From positions 29,137-93,136 of the forward strand of contig NW_025777544.1 of assembly GCF_021130785.1 (NCBI RefSeq): 64,000 nucleotides of DNA, read 5' to 3'. This document shows, piece by piece, positions 1-7,240 of the stretch. The translations under genes were made by a program, and so were the position numbers. Numbering within the stretch: position 1 is the stretch's first letter; each line of letters starts with the position of its first letter. Origin of the DNA: Homalodisca vitripennis. Taxonomy: Eukaryota > Arthropoda > Insecta > Hemiptera > Cicadellidae. The notes under the pieces were generated by a model that was given only the letters and a program-made list of their open reading frames with translations, did no database searches and had not been told where the DNA came from.

Positions 1-1324
1 TAGTATTCACTGACGTTCAGCCTCTGTCAACAACCAAGTGTAATGATTCGCTATTCATTAAAGATATATTCATGCAATAGGCTATAAATACTAAGTTTAA
101 GTTAGAGGTAGTCCGTCTTCAATGACATAAGATGTTTTTTTCCAAAGTAGGTATAAAATCTTTATGTATTTTTCAATTCATATTTATTATAAGTTACTAC
201 AGCTTGGCAAAATTTAAGTATCATTTTAAAACCATATTCATAGATATTATATTATCAACCCCTTCTTGGAATATTTACATTCTAATATTTCATGCTTTTA
301 CAGTTAATAACGCGATGATACAGATATTTTACTCTTATGCTTTAGTTTTTTTTTAATAAGTAACATTTTAACTGAACCGAAACCTATAATAAACACTAAA
401 GTACTACTTGACGATTACTTCCACAAGCCTATAGTAATCCAAACTTTATTTTAAGGCCACGTAAAAATAAATACTTAGCTAATCTTATCTTCCAGAACTT
501 TTACACCTAATACATCATTACAACTTTTACTCTAAAATGTAAATTTATCTATTTCATATTTAGAACTACACTTTTGTGAAACTAAAATTATGTCCACATC
601 TCAAAATGATCGCAAGCATAATACTTTAATATTACTGTGTAGACTTTAAATGTAATGTGTAAATTTAAAATAACTGAAACTACGTAAGAATGTCAATTAA
701 CTCTATCAAGAAACAAAATTTTATTTTGAAGACCAACTAGTCTCCTATAGAAATTCTGTTTGAAAATGATTGTATAAAATTTCTAACAGAAGCCTTCTAA
801 AAAGGATAAATTATTTTTTTAATAGCTTTTGTTTTTATTTCACGTGTGAAAATGATCAAAGAATATCGTATAAGTTGTATTGCTGTTTTAATAAAGTAAT
901 CTCTAACAGTTAAAATTTATATCTATATGGCATTACAGCTTCTAAAATATTCCATATTTATTCTACTTTAAATAAAAAAGCAATGAATTAAAATGTTAAA
1001 AAAGAAACAACCACTCGATTATCCACTAACAAGTCTTAAAAATGTATTTATTAAAGCTGTGAAAAGTAATACTGTTTTTATTATATGCAAAAACGTATTA
1101 TTAAAATAGAGAGTAAATAGCCTAAGAACTGCATACGTACTATAACATTACATTCTAAAGTAAAATCTTTAAAAACTATAAATGCTTTATTGGTAATCAT
1201 TATACAAAAAATAACATTCCTCAAACCTACATGACTATAATTATATTTCCATAGAAAAAACACAAAATTACATAGGAAATTATTTTCATATTATGCAGCA
1301 TAAACATTGTAAACCATTTCTTAA
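1..1324. other. AT-rich flanking DNA, no gene seen
   Basis: Left flank of the Polinton. It is AT-rich with stops in every frame, and the short open frames are low-complexity and unlike any family I know. No tRNA, promoter or repeat is recognisable. The base composition changes abruptly at the element boundary. Confidence 0.7.
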
Positions 1325-1330
1325 CTTATT
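1325..1330. repeat. Target site duplication, left copy (CTTATT)
   Basis: CTTATT directly precedes the left TIR, and the same six bases directly follow the right TIR at 21481-21486. A 6-bp duplication is the known integration signature of Polinton/Maverick integrases. The perfect match fixes both ends of the element. Confidence 0.95.
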
Positions 1331-1606
1331 AGTAGAAGTACCGCCACTATAGCCCAAGCCTCTGATTGGCCGAGAGCTCCGTGACGGCGACCAATGGGAG
1401 AGCAGCAAGCCCCCTCCCTGACTCCTCCCACACTCCAGAGCGATGGCGGATGGTGACATGTGGTGGTGGCATACGACTCCTCCCACACTCCCTTCCCTAG
1501 TAGATAAAGAGCGATGGCGGATGGTGACATGTGGTGGTGGCGTGCGGCGCGGCGCGCCATACGACTCCTCCCACACTCCCTTCCCTAGTAGAGCGATGGC
1601 GACAGT
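1331..1606 (+). repeat. Left terminal inverted repeat of the Polinton
   Basis: 276 bp that match the reverse complement of 21205-21480 by eye without a mismatch; the match stops at GACAGT (1601-1606). Inside are internally repeated modules: a GAGCGATGGCGGATGGTGAC block twice and a block reading ACGACTCCTCCCACACTCCC twice or more. Open frames crossing it on either strand are by-products of this GC-rich repeat and appear mirrored at the other end. In this family the TIR ends serve as replication origins and integrase sites. Confidence 0.95.
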
Positions 1607-1830
1607 GCGACCGTAAATGTTCTCTCTCTTTAAGAAACACATTTTCCTAACACAGGGTTTACACGACCGTTATCCCACATGGACAGGGGCTTGGGACTGT
1701 CCAGACGTTAAAAGAAACGCCCCCAGGTTAAGGTATTACATAGTACGCATGGTCAGTCCAGAGATACTGGTTGTCACCTCGTGTACTATGTAATACCCCC
1801 CTCCCTTATTTAGTGGGAAGAACGGTCCAC
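1607..1830. other. Left non-coding end with two inverted repeats
   Basis: Between the TIR and the stop of the RING exon. It holds a short inverted repeat GGACAG/CTGTCC (1681-1702) and a perfect 15-bp inverted repeat (arms 1732-1746 and 1783-1797) separated by 36 bp. On the minus strand these follow the RING gene and could form hairpins in its 3' UTR; on DNA they could be a cruciform or protein site. Confidence 0.6.
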
Positions 1831-2253
1831 CTACAGGAAGAAGAGATCCAGGATACCGACAATTGGAACCCTGCATACAGGACACCTGAAGAGGCGGTGA
1901 CTGCACGATGGACACAGTACGTGGCCGCAAGTTCTCAGGGCTACGGTGGGAAGTGCAGTTTGGCACACCACGCAAACGACCAGTCTAGCAGACTCCTGTT
2001 CCCTTTCAGTCCTTTGCAATCTGATCCTCTGCAACTCCGTTTGGACCCTTTCGGTAGCTTCCACGAGTAGTGTTTCCAGGAATGAACGCAGTACATCCCA
2101 CATCCGCTCTGCATGAAGGAACAACAAATCCATGTCTGATTGCAGAAACCGGTCCACGTAGCGTGTCAGATTCGTGAGATCGTTCTGGACCCGTACCACC
2201 GCGAAGAGAGCGTGGGATGAAACCCTTAACCCATTGCACTGTCCACGGTTCTC
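1831..2253 (-). CDS. C3HC4 RING-finger protein, 3' exon (IAP-like E3 ligase candidate)
   Basis: Terminal exon of 140 codons. The last 45 residues form a C3HC4 RING: CVVC, 11 residues, then C-G-H-x2-C-x2-C, and finally a CPVC pair. This is the compact RING seen in IAP-type ubiquitin ligases, so a role in ubiquitination of host targets is inferred. The preceding 95 residues are helical and rich in Leu/Arg/Glu, possibly a coiled coil. The open frame runs up to 2301, but a good acceptor (TTTTTCTACAG) lies at 2254, with a donor at 2336 giving an 83-bp intron and keeping phase 0 with the exon at 2337-2531. No BIR domain is visible. The RING is firm; the substrate is unknown. Confidence 0.75.
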   Translation of the reverse strand, partial: ENRGQCNGLRVSSHALFAVVRVQNDLTNLTRYVDRFLQSDMDLLFLHAERMWDVLRSFLETLLVEATERVQTELQRIRLQRTEREQESARLVVCVVCQTALPTVALRTCGHVLCPSCSHRLFRCPVCRVPIVGILDLFFL

Positions 2254-2336
2254 CTGTAGAAAAAGAAGTCTTTCATGGACAATTGCACACCAATCGGTCA
2301 AATCGCAAAAGCGTCAATAAAGACTAATTTTCCAAC

Positions 2337-2531
2337 CTGAAAAAATCTAGCGATACGACGTCTCTGCCTATCTTCTTCAAGACATACGGTACAATGACGG
2401 GAACAAGGACCGTCGCCAGCGGGTGATGGTGGTATGGGATCTCGGTGAGATGGATTAGTCAAATCTATAGGTTCATCCTGAGGGGGTCCGTCTATCAGTG
2501 CAACGTGGACTGCCTGTAAAATTGTGTGATT
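2337..2531 (-). CDS. Candidate internal exon upstream of the RING exon
   Basis: 195 bp (65 codons), open only in phase 0, between a good acceptor (TAATCTACAG ending at 2532) and donor (CAG|GTTGG, exon end 2337). It encodes a Pro/Asp-rich stretch followed by a Cys/His cluster (CSRHCTVC) and a basic tail. Phase, length divisible by three and the short 83-bp intron after it support splicing to the RING exon. It has no recognisable domain. No transcript evidence is available from sequence alone. Confidence 0.5.
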
Positions 2532-2558
2532 CTGTAGATTACGGAAACTAGATCACTG

Positions 2559-2560
<2 letters not shown>

Positions 2561-2628
<68 letters not shown>
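2561..2628. repeat. (CA)n microsatellite inside the Polinton
   Basis: About 34 uninterrupted CA units, in the presumed intron between the exons at 2337-2531 and 2641-2723. It should be highly polymorphic in length. Confidence 0.95.
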
Positions 2629-2630
<2 letters not shown>

Positions 2631-2640
2631 TTCCACTAAC

Positions 2641-3378
2641 CGAATCTGAAGAACTCGAAGGAGGAGGAGTTCTGCGTCTGCAGCTATACCGCGTGATGGG
2701 AATTCCCAAGGGTCAGATGACTGCTGTAAATAGTAATAAAACGTTACAATCTAAAGATATTGCAAAAAAAATACTATATAGTTAAATTACTTTCATTCAA
2801 AACAATAACATGTGTGCGAGTCTACTAACCTGTTCTTCTTCTTCTTCTAATAAAGCCTCAAAAAAGTCCTCATCGTGCTGGGCTCCTGGAGAATCGGGTG
2901 TGAATCGGGTATCTGGTGGTGAAAACCACAAAGATAATATTATAGTAAAGATCTTCAGTTTAGCAATCGGATAACAATACAATCGATAAAAAACCAACTT
3001 GTTGTTCCATAGTAATAAAACGTTACAATCTAAATACATTGCAAAAAGAACAATATTGTTAAATTACTTTCACTCAAAACCATAACATGTGTGCGAGTCT
3101 ACTAACCTGTTCTTCTGCTATTAAAGCCTCTAAAAAGTCCTCAGCATGCTGGGCGTCAGGAGAATCAGGTGAATCGGGTATCTGATGGTAAAAACCACAA
3201 AGATAATATTATAGTAAAAATCTTCAGTTTAGTAATCGGATAACAATACAAACGATAAAAAACCAACCTGTTGTGCTTCTCGCTGCCGCTGACCGATAGG
3301 AGGAGGAGGAGTCGGCGGTGATCCGATGACTCCAGGCAGTATAGCAAAGAACAACAACAATAACACTGAACAGTACAT
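2641..3378 (-). CDS. Spliced small secreted-type protein / 5' exons of the RING gene
   Basis: Candidate exons read leftward. Exon 1 is 3268-3378, starting at the ATG at 3378. It gives a clear signal peptide (hydrophobic Leu/Phe core, residues 4-13, ending near Gly19) followed by a Pro-rich stretch, and ends CAG|GTTGGT in phase 0. Exon 2 (3107-3181, 75 bp) and exon 3 (2830-2912, 83 bp) are tandem duplicates encoding acidic peptides. Each follows a CAG acceptor and ends CAG|GTTAGT. Exon 4 is 2641-2723 after TTTACAG. Exon 3 has 2 extra bases relative to exon 2, so the copies are not in the same frame with the same acceptor; an acceptor inside exon 3, or exon skipping, is needed. Whether exons 1-4 join the RING exons is inference. 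A secretory signal on a RING protein would be odd, so there may be two products. Confidence 0.45.
2711..3266 (-). repeat. Tandem duplication of an exon with its flanking introns
   Basis: Two adjacent units of about 277 bp share the donor-side intron (GTGTGCGAGTCTACTAACC), the acidic exon, and the acceptor-side intron (ACCACAAAGATAATATTATAG and AATCGGATAACAATAC). They diverge mainly by a GAA-codon expansion and a 2-bp indel in the exon. Confidence 0.85.
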
Positions 3379-3390
3379 GTTGGAAACTCA

Positions 3391-3423
3391 GACTGAGCGA
3401 TTGAGCGACTGAGCGCTCATATA
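3391..3423 (-). promoter_or_regulatory. Core promoter of the signal-peptide gene
   Basis: A TATA box (TATAT, 3419-3423) with an arthropod initiator TCAGTC at 3391-3396, about 28-30 bp apart and 13 bp before the ATG at 3378. A second CTCAGTC lies between them. Confidence 0.65.
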
Positions 3424-3532
3424 CTAAGCACAGCGGGGGGTGAAGGAGTTGCAAAAATAAAACACTTTGTTTGACTTCGTACTGTTTATTTTAAACTCAC
3501 TACAGCTGTTGTACAAACCACATGCAAAGTAA

Positions 3533-3847
3533 TTACTTCCATATCCTTACGTCCGCTGAAAGTCCATTAGATCCGCTACACCGAACTCTAAACTTTTTTG
3601 ACGTTGTCATCTCTTGCAGATCTTCCTCGTTAAGGCATCTCTCGAACCTAGCAGGCAAAAATGTTACAGCCGTCTTCGATCCATCCTGTTCTATCACCAG
3701 CATGACAGCCATCCTGTCAAATTTGGTGTGAACCTTCCTCGCCTCAAGAATCTTGTATCCTGATTTCCGCGTTAATTCCTTTATTGAAATCTTTGGTTGA
3801 ATTTCACCCTGCTTTTCGAGGGATGTCAGTTTTGACGAAAGATCCAT
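3533..3847 (-). CDS. Small conserved-type protein, possible OB-fold ssDNA-binding protein
   Basis: 104 aa, starting at the ATG at 3847. A helical N-terminus is followed by alternating strands (YKILEARKVHTKF, then a hydrophobic strand ending in an FLPARF motif). This pattern resembles small proteins found in insect mobile elements and viruses whose compact beta-barrel suggests single-strand DNA binding; that function is inference. The gene has its own promoter and a non-coding first exon. An 85-bp intron (3854-3938) ends 6 bp before the ATG: donor CAG|GTAGGT, acceptor TTTACAG. Intact, with no frameshift. Confidence 0.65.
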   Translation of the reverse strand: MDLSSKLTSLEKQGEIQPKISIKELTRKSGYKILEARKVHTKFDRMAVMLVIEQDGSKTAVTFLPARFERCLNEEDLQEMTTSKKFRVRCSGSNGLSADVRIWK

Positions 3848-3853
3848 GATTTC

Positions 3854-3938
3854 CTGTAAACAAATTCCAAACTATAACAATAATCCGTCACAGAGCCTCT
3901 GTTAGCTAAAAATACAAAGTAAAGACATGGTCACCTAC
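3854..3938 (-). other. 5' UTR intron of the 3533-3847 gene
   Basis: Near-consensus donor CAG|GTAGGT at 3939/3938 and acceptor TTTACAG at 3854. No ATG lies in the short first exon. The size matches the 83-bp intron in the RING gene. Confidence 0.65.
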
Positions 3939-3975
3939 CTGTAACGGATACGATGATCACGATACGTAGAGATTG

Positions 3976-4010
3976 ACTGTGACTGTCAGCTTTTCTCGCG
4001 ATATTTTATA
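3976..4010 (-). promoter_or_regulatory. Core promoter of the 3533-3847 gene
   Basis: TATAAAATAT (4001-4010) with CAGTCACAGTC initiator-like sequence about 25-30 bp downstream, followed by the short non-coding exon that ends in a strong donor at 3939. Confidence 0.6.
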
Positions 4011-4019
4011 CCTGATTGG

Positions 4020-4250
4020 AAAGGTGGGAGGTATCCAAGGTGCAATACCATGTATGGTAATAGGTGTCACATTTAGACTGGAATGCAGCGTGTAAAATTG
4101 GCCAACTACTCCGTCACCCCTGTAGGCTTTGTGCCATGCAAACACCCATATATGGTAATCGCTGTCATATTTAGACTGGAATGCGGTGTATCAGGTTGAC
4201 CCACGTTTCCATCACCACGGTAGGCATTGAGCCAGGCCGTAGGGGTCTCG
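4020..4250. repeat. Degenerate ~99-bp tandem duplication
   Basis: The module TATGGTAAT...GTCA(C/T)ATTTAGACTGGAATGC occurs at about 4051 and 4150, a 99-bp offset, with related sequence around each and a partial third copy before 4050. Short open frames here run through the repeat and have no independent support. Confidence 0.75.
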
Positions 4251-4314
4251 GCGCGTTTTTTATTATAGTGAGTTTCCCCAGGAGGCCTAATCTCACTTAA
4301 CAAAGAACACTGAA

Positions 4315-4680
4315 CACGTTCAAGTTCTCAACTCAATGCCGAACCTCTCCGTGTCACCTCTCTTTGTCTTGGGAGTGGGCCCCAACCATCGCCCACTCTG
4401 TCGTGATGGCCACTCCATAACAAATTTGCCACCTCCGAAAAAAAATAAACTTTTTTTTGTGTCCTTGCGAGACCGTTCAGCGAGTTCGTTTAAGTTCTCA
4501 ACTAAATGCCGAACCTTTCCGTCTCACTGTCAAGTACTCGCAAAAACTTTTATATTTTGCAAATTTTTTTTAGCCCACGTGAACTTTGAAGTTTTCAACT
4601 TAATGCCAAACTCCTCTGCTCTCGCAAATGGCTTTTCCTCTTCCACGTGTCAGGAGTAGTCCTCAACTTAATGCCGAACC
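4315..4680. repeat. Four dispersed copies of a ~22-bp motif (CTCAACTTAATGCCGAACC)
   Basis: Copies begin near 4323, 4492, 4591 and 4659 and keep TCAACTnAATGCC(G/A)AAC. Each is followed by a C/T-rich tract, often ending in a T run. Spacing is irregular (about 170, 98 and 70 bp). The open frame crossing this stretch on the plus strand reads the repeats and is not supported as a gene. Confidence 0.8.
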
Positions 4681-4750
4681 CCTCCTCCTTCCGAGAAGGG
4701 TTTTTTTTTTTTACTAACCTACAATATACTACATCGTCTAAGGCGGACGC

Positions 4751-5036
4751 GACAAGTCACTTTACTTGGTGAAGCCTTTCAATATGACTTGTCTCATCCA
4801 GGTGAAGCTGAAACAATCTCTCAGCAAGTTTCATACAAGCCACTTTACTTGGAGAAACCTTTCAATGTGACTCGTTGTAAACTTACATAGGATGTCCCAT
4901 TAGCGGATTCAGATTCTCAGCAAGTTACCCAGAAGCCACTTTACTCGGTGAAGCCTTTCAATGTGACTCATCAAACACTTACAAAGAATCGGTTATAGAC
5001 CACTTTACTCGGTGAAGCCTTTCAATGTGGTCTAAT
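4751..5036. repeat. Array of four hairpin-forming repeats with a conserved loop
   Basis: Units near 4751-4793, 4835-4877, 4931-4971 and 4994-5033 share the core CACTTTACT(T/C)GG(T/A)GAA(G/A)CCTTTCAAT. Outer arms pair with each other: GACAAGTCA/TGACTTGTC in unit 1 and TAGACCAC/GTGGTCTA in unit 4, with weaker pairing in units 2 and 3. The arm sequences differ but stay complementary in units 1 and 4. The array follows the stop of the 5066 gene, so on the minus strand it would be a 3' UTR structure. No known RNA family is recognised. Confidence 0.75.
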
Positions 5037-5065
5037 TCTTCTAGCTGGAGTTTCTACGGAACATA

Positions 5066-5482
5066 TCACGCTTCATCACCATAATAACTACTATGGTCCT
5101 GAAGAAACTTTCCACTAAGTTGTTGGTACAATAGTATGTAATCCCAGTCCAACTGTTCAGCAAAATCGTGTATAAACTGTTCTGAAAGAACCTGGTGACG
5201 ACTTATTACTATCCAACAGTAGGTGTCAAAGTTCGGTACCATTTCACGCAAAAAGAATTCAGGAAGGCGAGCATTCTCTAAAACCATGGTCCAAATTACT
5301 TTATGCTGAAATATTCTCAACATGTCAAAGGAAAAAAAAGTATAGTTTGCCGATAAAAGCCTCCAATTTAGAAAGCGACTAAATTTCAAAATGAAGGCAT
5401 CAGTGAGCACACCGACAGGAGCTTTTGGCTCTCGAGAAATTAGGTCCCAAACATCAGCGGTAGCAGCAGCCGTACTCCCCAT
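5066..5482 (-). CDS. Helical-repeat protein of unknown function
   Basis: 138 aa from the ATG at 5482; the open frame reaches 5503 through a TTG, but the ATG lies 18 bp past the previous gene's stop. It consists of imperfect repeats of about 24 residues around an aromatic-rich pattern such as Q.LS..FI..F...LDW..I, recurring in degraded form from residue 40 to 130. This kind of short F/W/LS helical repeat occurs in several large DNA viruses, where function is mostly unknown. It is the last gene of a tight leftward cluster (5066-6729). Intact frame; family assignment tentative. Confidence 0.6.
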   Translation of the reverse strand: MGSTAAATADVWDLISREPKAPVGVLTDAFILKFSRFLNWRLLSANYTFFSFDMLRIFQHKVIWTMVLENARLPEFFLREMVPNFDTYCWIVISRHQVLSEQFIHDFAEQLDWDYILLYQQLSGKFLQDHSSYYGDEA

Positions 5483-5499
5483 GCTAGCACGATGTAATC

Positions 5500-6024
5500 T
5501 CAACAGTGACCGTTAACAGAATGACTACTAAGTGGACTGGTGAACCTGTTTTTAATCAGGATTTCAAAACTACATTTAGCAGCGTGCATTGCACACCGTA
5601 CATCTTCATCACGGTCATTATGTTGCGGTAAGGAGCAGGAAAATCGATGCGTTCCTTTACGACTGCACAACGTACTATTTTCGTCACATGTCAAGTTATC
5701 TAGCTCGTAAACGTTATTGTGAAATTGTCTTAAAAATTTCACCTTCTCGTGTCCGCGTGTATAAATTATAGTAAAAGGCTTGCACAAATTGCGAATGACA
5801 CGACCGCAGTAAGGGAAATCACCTTCTTCCCACAAGATCTTGTGGTAGTTCTTTTCTAACCACAGAGCTGTCTTTCGCATTTTCTTGTTTAATTTCTCCC
5901 GCGGAAATGGAGGTTTGAAAACAATTTGACATTGCAATGAATTAGACACAATTGCAAATTCTTTTATTATAAACTGCTTTTTATTACCTTGAAAAGCTTG
6001 AAATTCAACTACTGCCGCATTCAT
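5500..6024 (-). CDS. Polinton-associated conserved protein with C-terminal Cys/His motif
   Basis: 174 aa from the ATG at 6024. The longer frame to 6114 overlaps the upstream gene by 110 bp, whereas this start overlaps by 20 bp. The body (VVEFQAFQGNKKQFIIKEFAI onwards, then FKPPFPREKLNKK, a WLE..YH..W..G..PY stretch and a hydrophobic strand before G-x-E-K) matches a protein type I recall as widespread in arthropod genomic and element proteins; I know no firm function. The fold pattern is compatible with a nuclease-like protein, but I see no complete catalytic set. A Cys/His run follows (CSRKGTH, CSLPQH, CAMHAAKC), probably metal-binding. Confidence 0.6.
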   Translation of the reverse strand: MNAAVVEFQAFQGNKKQFIIKEFAIVSNSLQCQIVFKPPFPREKLNKKMRKTALWLEKNYHKILWEEGDFPYCGRVIRNLCKPFTIIYTRGHEKVKFLRQFHNNVYELDNLTCDENSTLCSRKGTHRFSCSLPQHNDRDEDVRCAMHAAKCSFEILIKNRFTSPLSSHSVNGHC

Positions 6025-6331
6025 TACCTCTGGGATTTGGCCAACGTTTGTAGCACTGGACGTCATCAAAAAGTCTATCGCAAAGGTGACGTGGTAAAGC
6101 CTCAGGCGGATCAACGTAACCCTCGTCCGGACTTCCGTTACTAGTCAGAGCTAACACATCACTGACGTAAGATCTCAATAGATCCTCCGTTAAAAACAGC
6201 TCGTTGATTTGACGTGTTATGCAGGGCAGACAGTTGGTGAACTGTGTCCACTCGTCTACGGACAGAGTTAATGTATTCTTTCCGTCGTACAGTACAACGT
6301 ACTGCTGACCAAACACCCTGCGTACTACCAT
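6005..6331 (-). CDS. Small accessory protein, function unknown (weak PC4-like pattern)
   Basis: 108 aa from the ATG at 6331, which overlaps the stop of the upstream gene by 7 bp; an earlier in-frame ATG at 6373 would overlap 49 bp. Residues 4-40 show a beta-strand pair followed by a LSVDEWTQF segment and a helix, reminiscent of PC4-type single-strand DNA-binding proteins, but the similarity is by eye only. No signal peptide or membrane segment. Part of the compact 5066-6729 cluster. Confidence 0.55.
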   Translation of the reverse strand: MVVRRVFGQQYVVLYDGKNTLTLSVDEWTQFTNCLPCITRQINELFLTEDLLRSYVSDVLALTSNGSPDEGYVDPPEALPRHLCDRLFDDVQCYKRWPNPRGNECGSS

Positions 6332-6729
6332 ATTTTCTCCACTTTCGCTTTTAGAACTCCTGAATCTATGCACGCCTGTCGATTTCCAAGAGACCAGTGA
6401 TTTGGTTCGCGCACCCTAATAAAATGTTGAACATTTCCGGTTTCCAAAACGCAAAACGTTCCCCTTTTACCCTTCATCAAGATACCGACACCATTGTCGT
6501 GATCAACAAACAATCCTACAATCAAGTATTTGGAACAATCAGGATTCAAAAAGTAAAGAGACTTTAGAAACACTCCGGTAACTAGATTCGGGAGATTTCG
6601 TTTTGAGCTTTTACGGATTGATTTAATCTTGTCTATTTCCATCGGTTGACTCACCAGCTGCTTCTCCTCCTCCTCCTTCAACACAGCAGCAGCGACAGTA
6701 GCCTGTATGTCTTCACTCTTTCGCTCCAT
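6325..6729 (-). CDS. Accessory protein of unknown function
   Basis: 134 aa from the ATG at 6729 (an in-frame GTG precedes it). An acidic Glu-run N-terminus is followed by a basic linker (KSIRKSSKRN) and a C-terminal beta-rich half with a VGILMKGKRGTF strand pair. I do not recognise the family. It is first in the overlapping leftward cluster. Intact. Confidence 0.55.
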   Translation of the reverse strand: MERKSEDIQATVAAAVLKEEEEKQLVSQPMEIDKIKSIRKSSKRNLPNLVTGVFLKSLYFLNPDCSKYLIVGLFVDHDNGVGILMKGKRGTFCVLETGNVQHFIRVREPNHWSLGNRQACIDSGVLKAKVEKIW

Positions 6730-6860
6730 GATCACGAATGACTCTGTACACTTTGAGCAAACCTTTAAGTACCTGACGTATTAGTCACTGACTTATACAA
6801 TTACATATCTCCTCCTTCTCCCCCTCTCCCTCTTCCATAGACGATACCGTATAGTCACTA

Positions 6861-7130
6861 TCATCTTCTATGACATCGTCGTCGTTTTGCACAGTGGTTA
6901 TCGTAAATTTCATTTAACAGTCTGAATATTTCATCTTTCCGCCTGTCAATCATTACACATACACAAGTGTCTGGTACATCTTGACAATCCGGTGTGGTAT
7001 ATGCACATTCGCAATAATGCATGTAGCCGTCACTTGTTCGTTTCATTGTTGTTAACTGGTGATTCTGGATTAGTCTACGGATTTCACCGACCAAATCAAG
7101 GACGATATTTATCTTCCGTGAACCTTCCAT
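6861..7130 (-). CDS. Small Cys-rich accessory protein
   Basis: 89 aa from the ATG at 7130 (the frame extends to a TTG at 7142). Residues 43-62 hold five Cys in YCECAYTTPDCQDVPDTCVC, followed by helices and a basic tail. Near its end another frame is open and strongly acidic (Asp/Glu runs) from about 6900 to 6795. A slip or splice there would swap a basic tail for an acidic one. An AATAAAA/TCAGT pair about 30 bp apart lies just upstream (7152-7185). Function unknown. Confidence 0.5.
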   Translation of the reverse strand: MEGSRKINIVLDLVGEIRRLIQNHQLTTMKRTSDGYMHYCECAYTTPDCQDVPDTCVCVMIDRRKDEIFRLLNEIYDNHCAKRRRCHRR

Positions 7131-7151
7131 CGTGGCGTCCAATTTGAAAAC

Positions 7152-7185
7152 TGAAAGATTCTGTCATTTGAATCGTGTTTTATTC
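7152..7185 (-). promoter_or_regulatory. AATAAAA element: poly(A) signal and/or TATA-like box with initiator
   Basis: AATAAAA (7179-7185) lies about 60 bp after the major capsid stop, suited to a poly(A) signal. TTTCAGT occurs about 30 bp further down, ahead of the 7130 ATG, so the same A/T box may also act as a TATA substitute for the next gene. Confidence 0.45.
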
Positions 7186-7240
7186 ACGTTACATCATCTT
7201 CTTTACCGTGCCCTTGAGCATTGTGTAAACGAAATACGAG

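Noticed and set aside
1286..1642. Open frames through the TIR (mirrored at 21202-21639)
   Set aside because: They are the same frames at both ends, made of the GC-rich TIR repeats; no family resemblance and no promoter.
1771..2070. Plus-strand open frame over the RING exon
   Set aside because: Antisense shadow of a frame with a clear RING motif.
3957..4303. Two minus-strand open frames
   Set aside because: They run through the 99-bp duplication and repeat each other; no independent support.
4336..4659. Plus-strand 107-codon frame
   Set aside because: It reads across the CTCAACTTAATGCCGAACC repeats and T runs; composition is repeat-driven.
4751..5036. CRISPR array or tRNA cluster
   Set aside because: Repeats are unevenly spaced and hairpin-forming with variable arms, there are no spacers of constant size, and no tRNA clover-leaf or hammerhead core is present.
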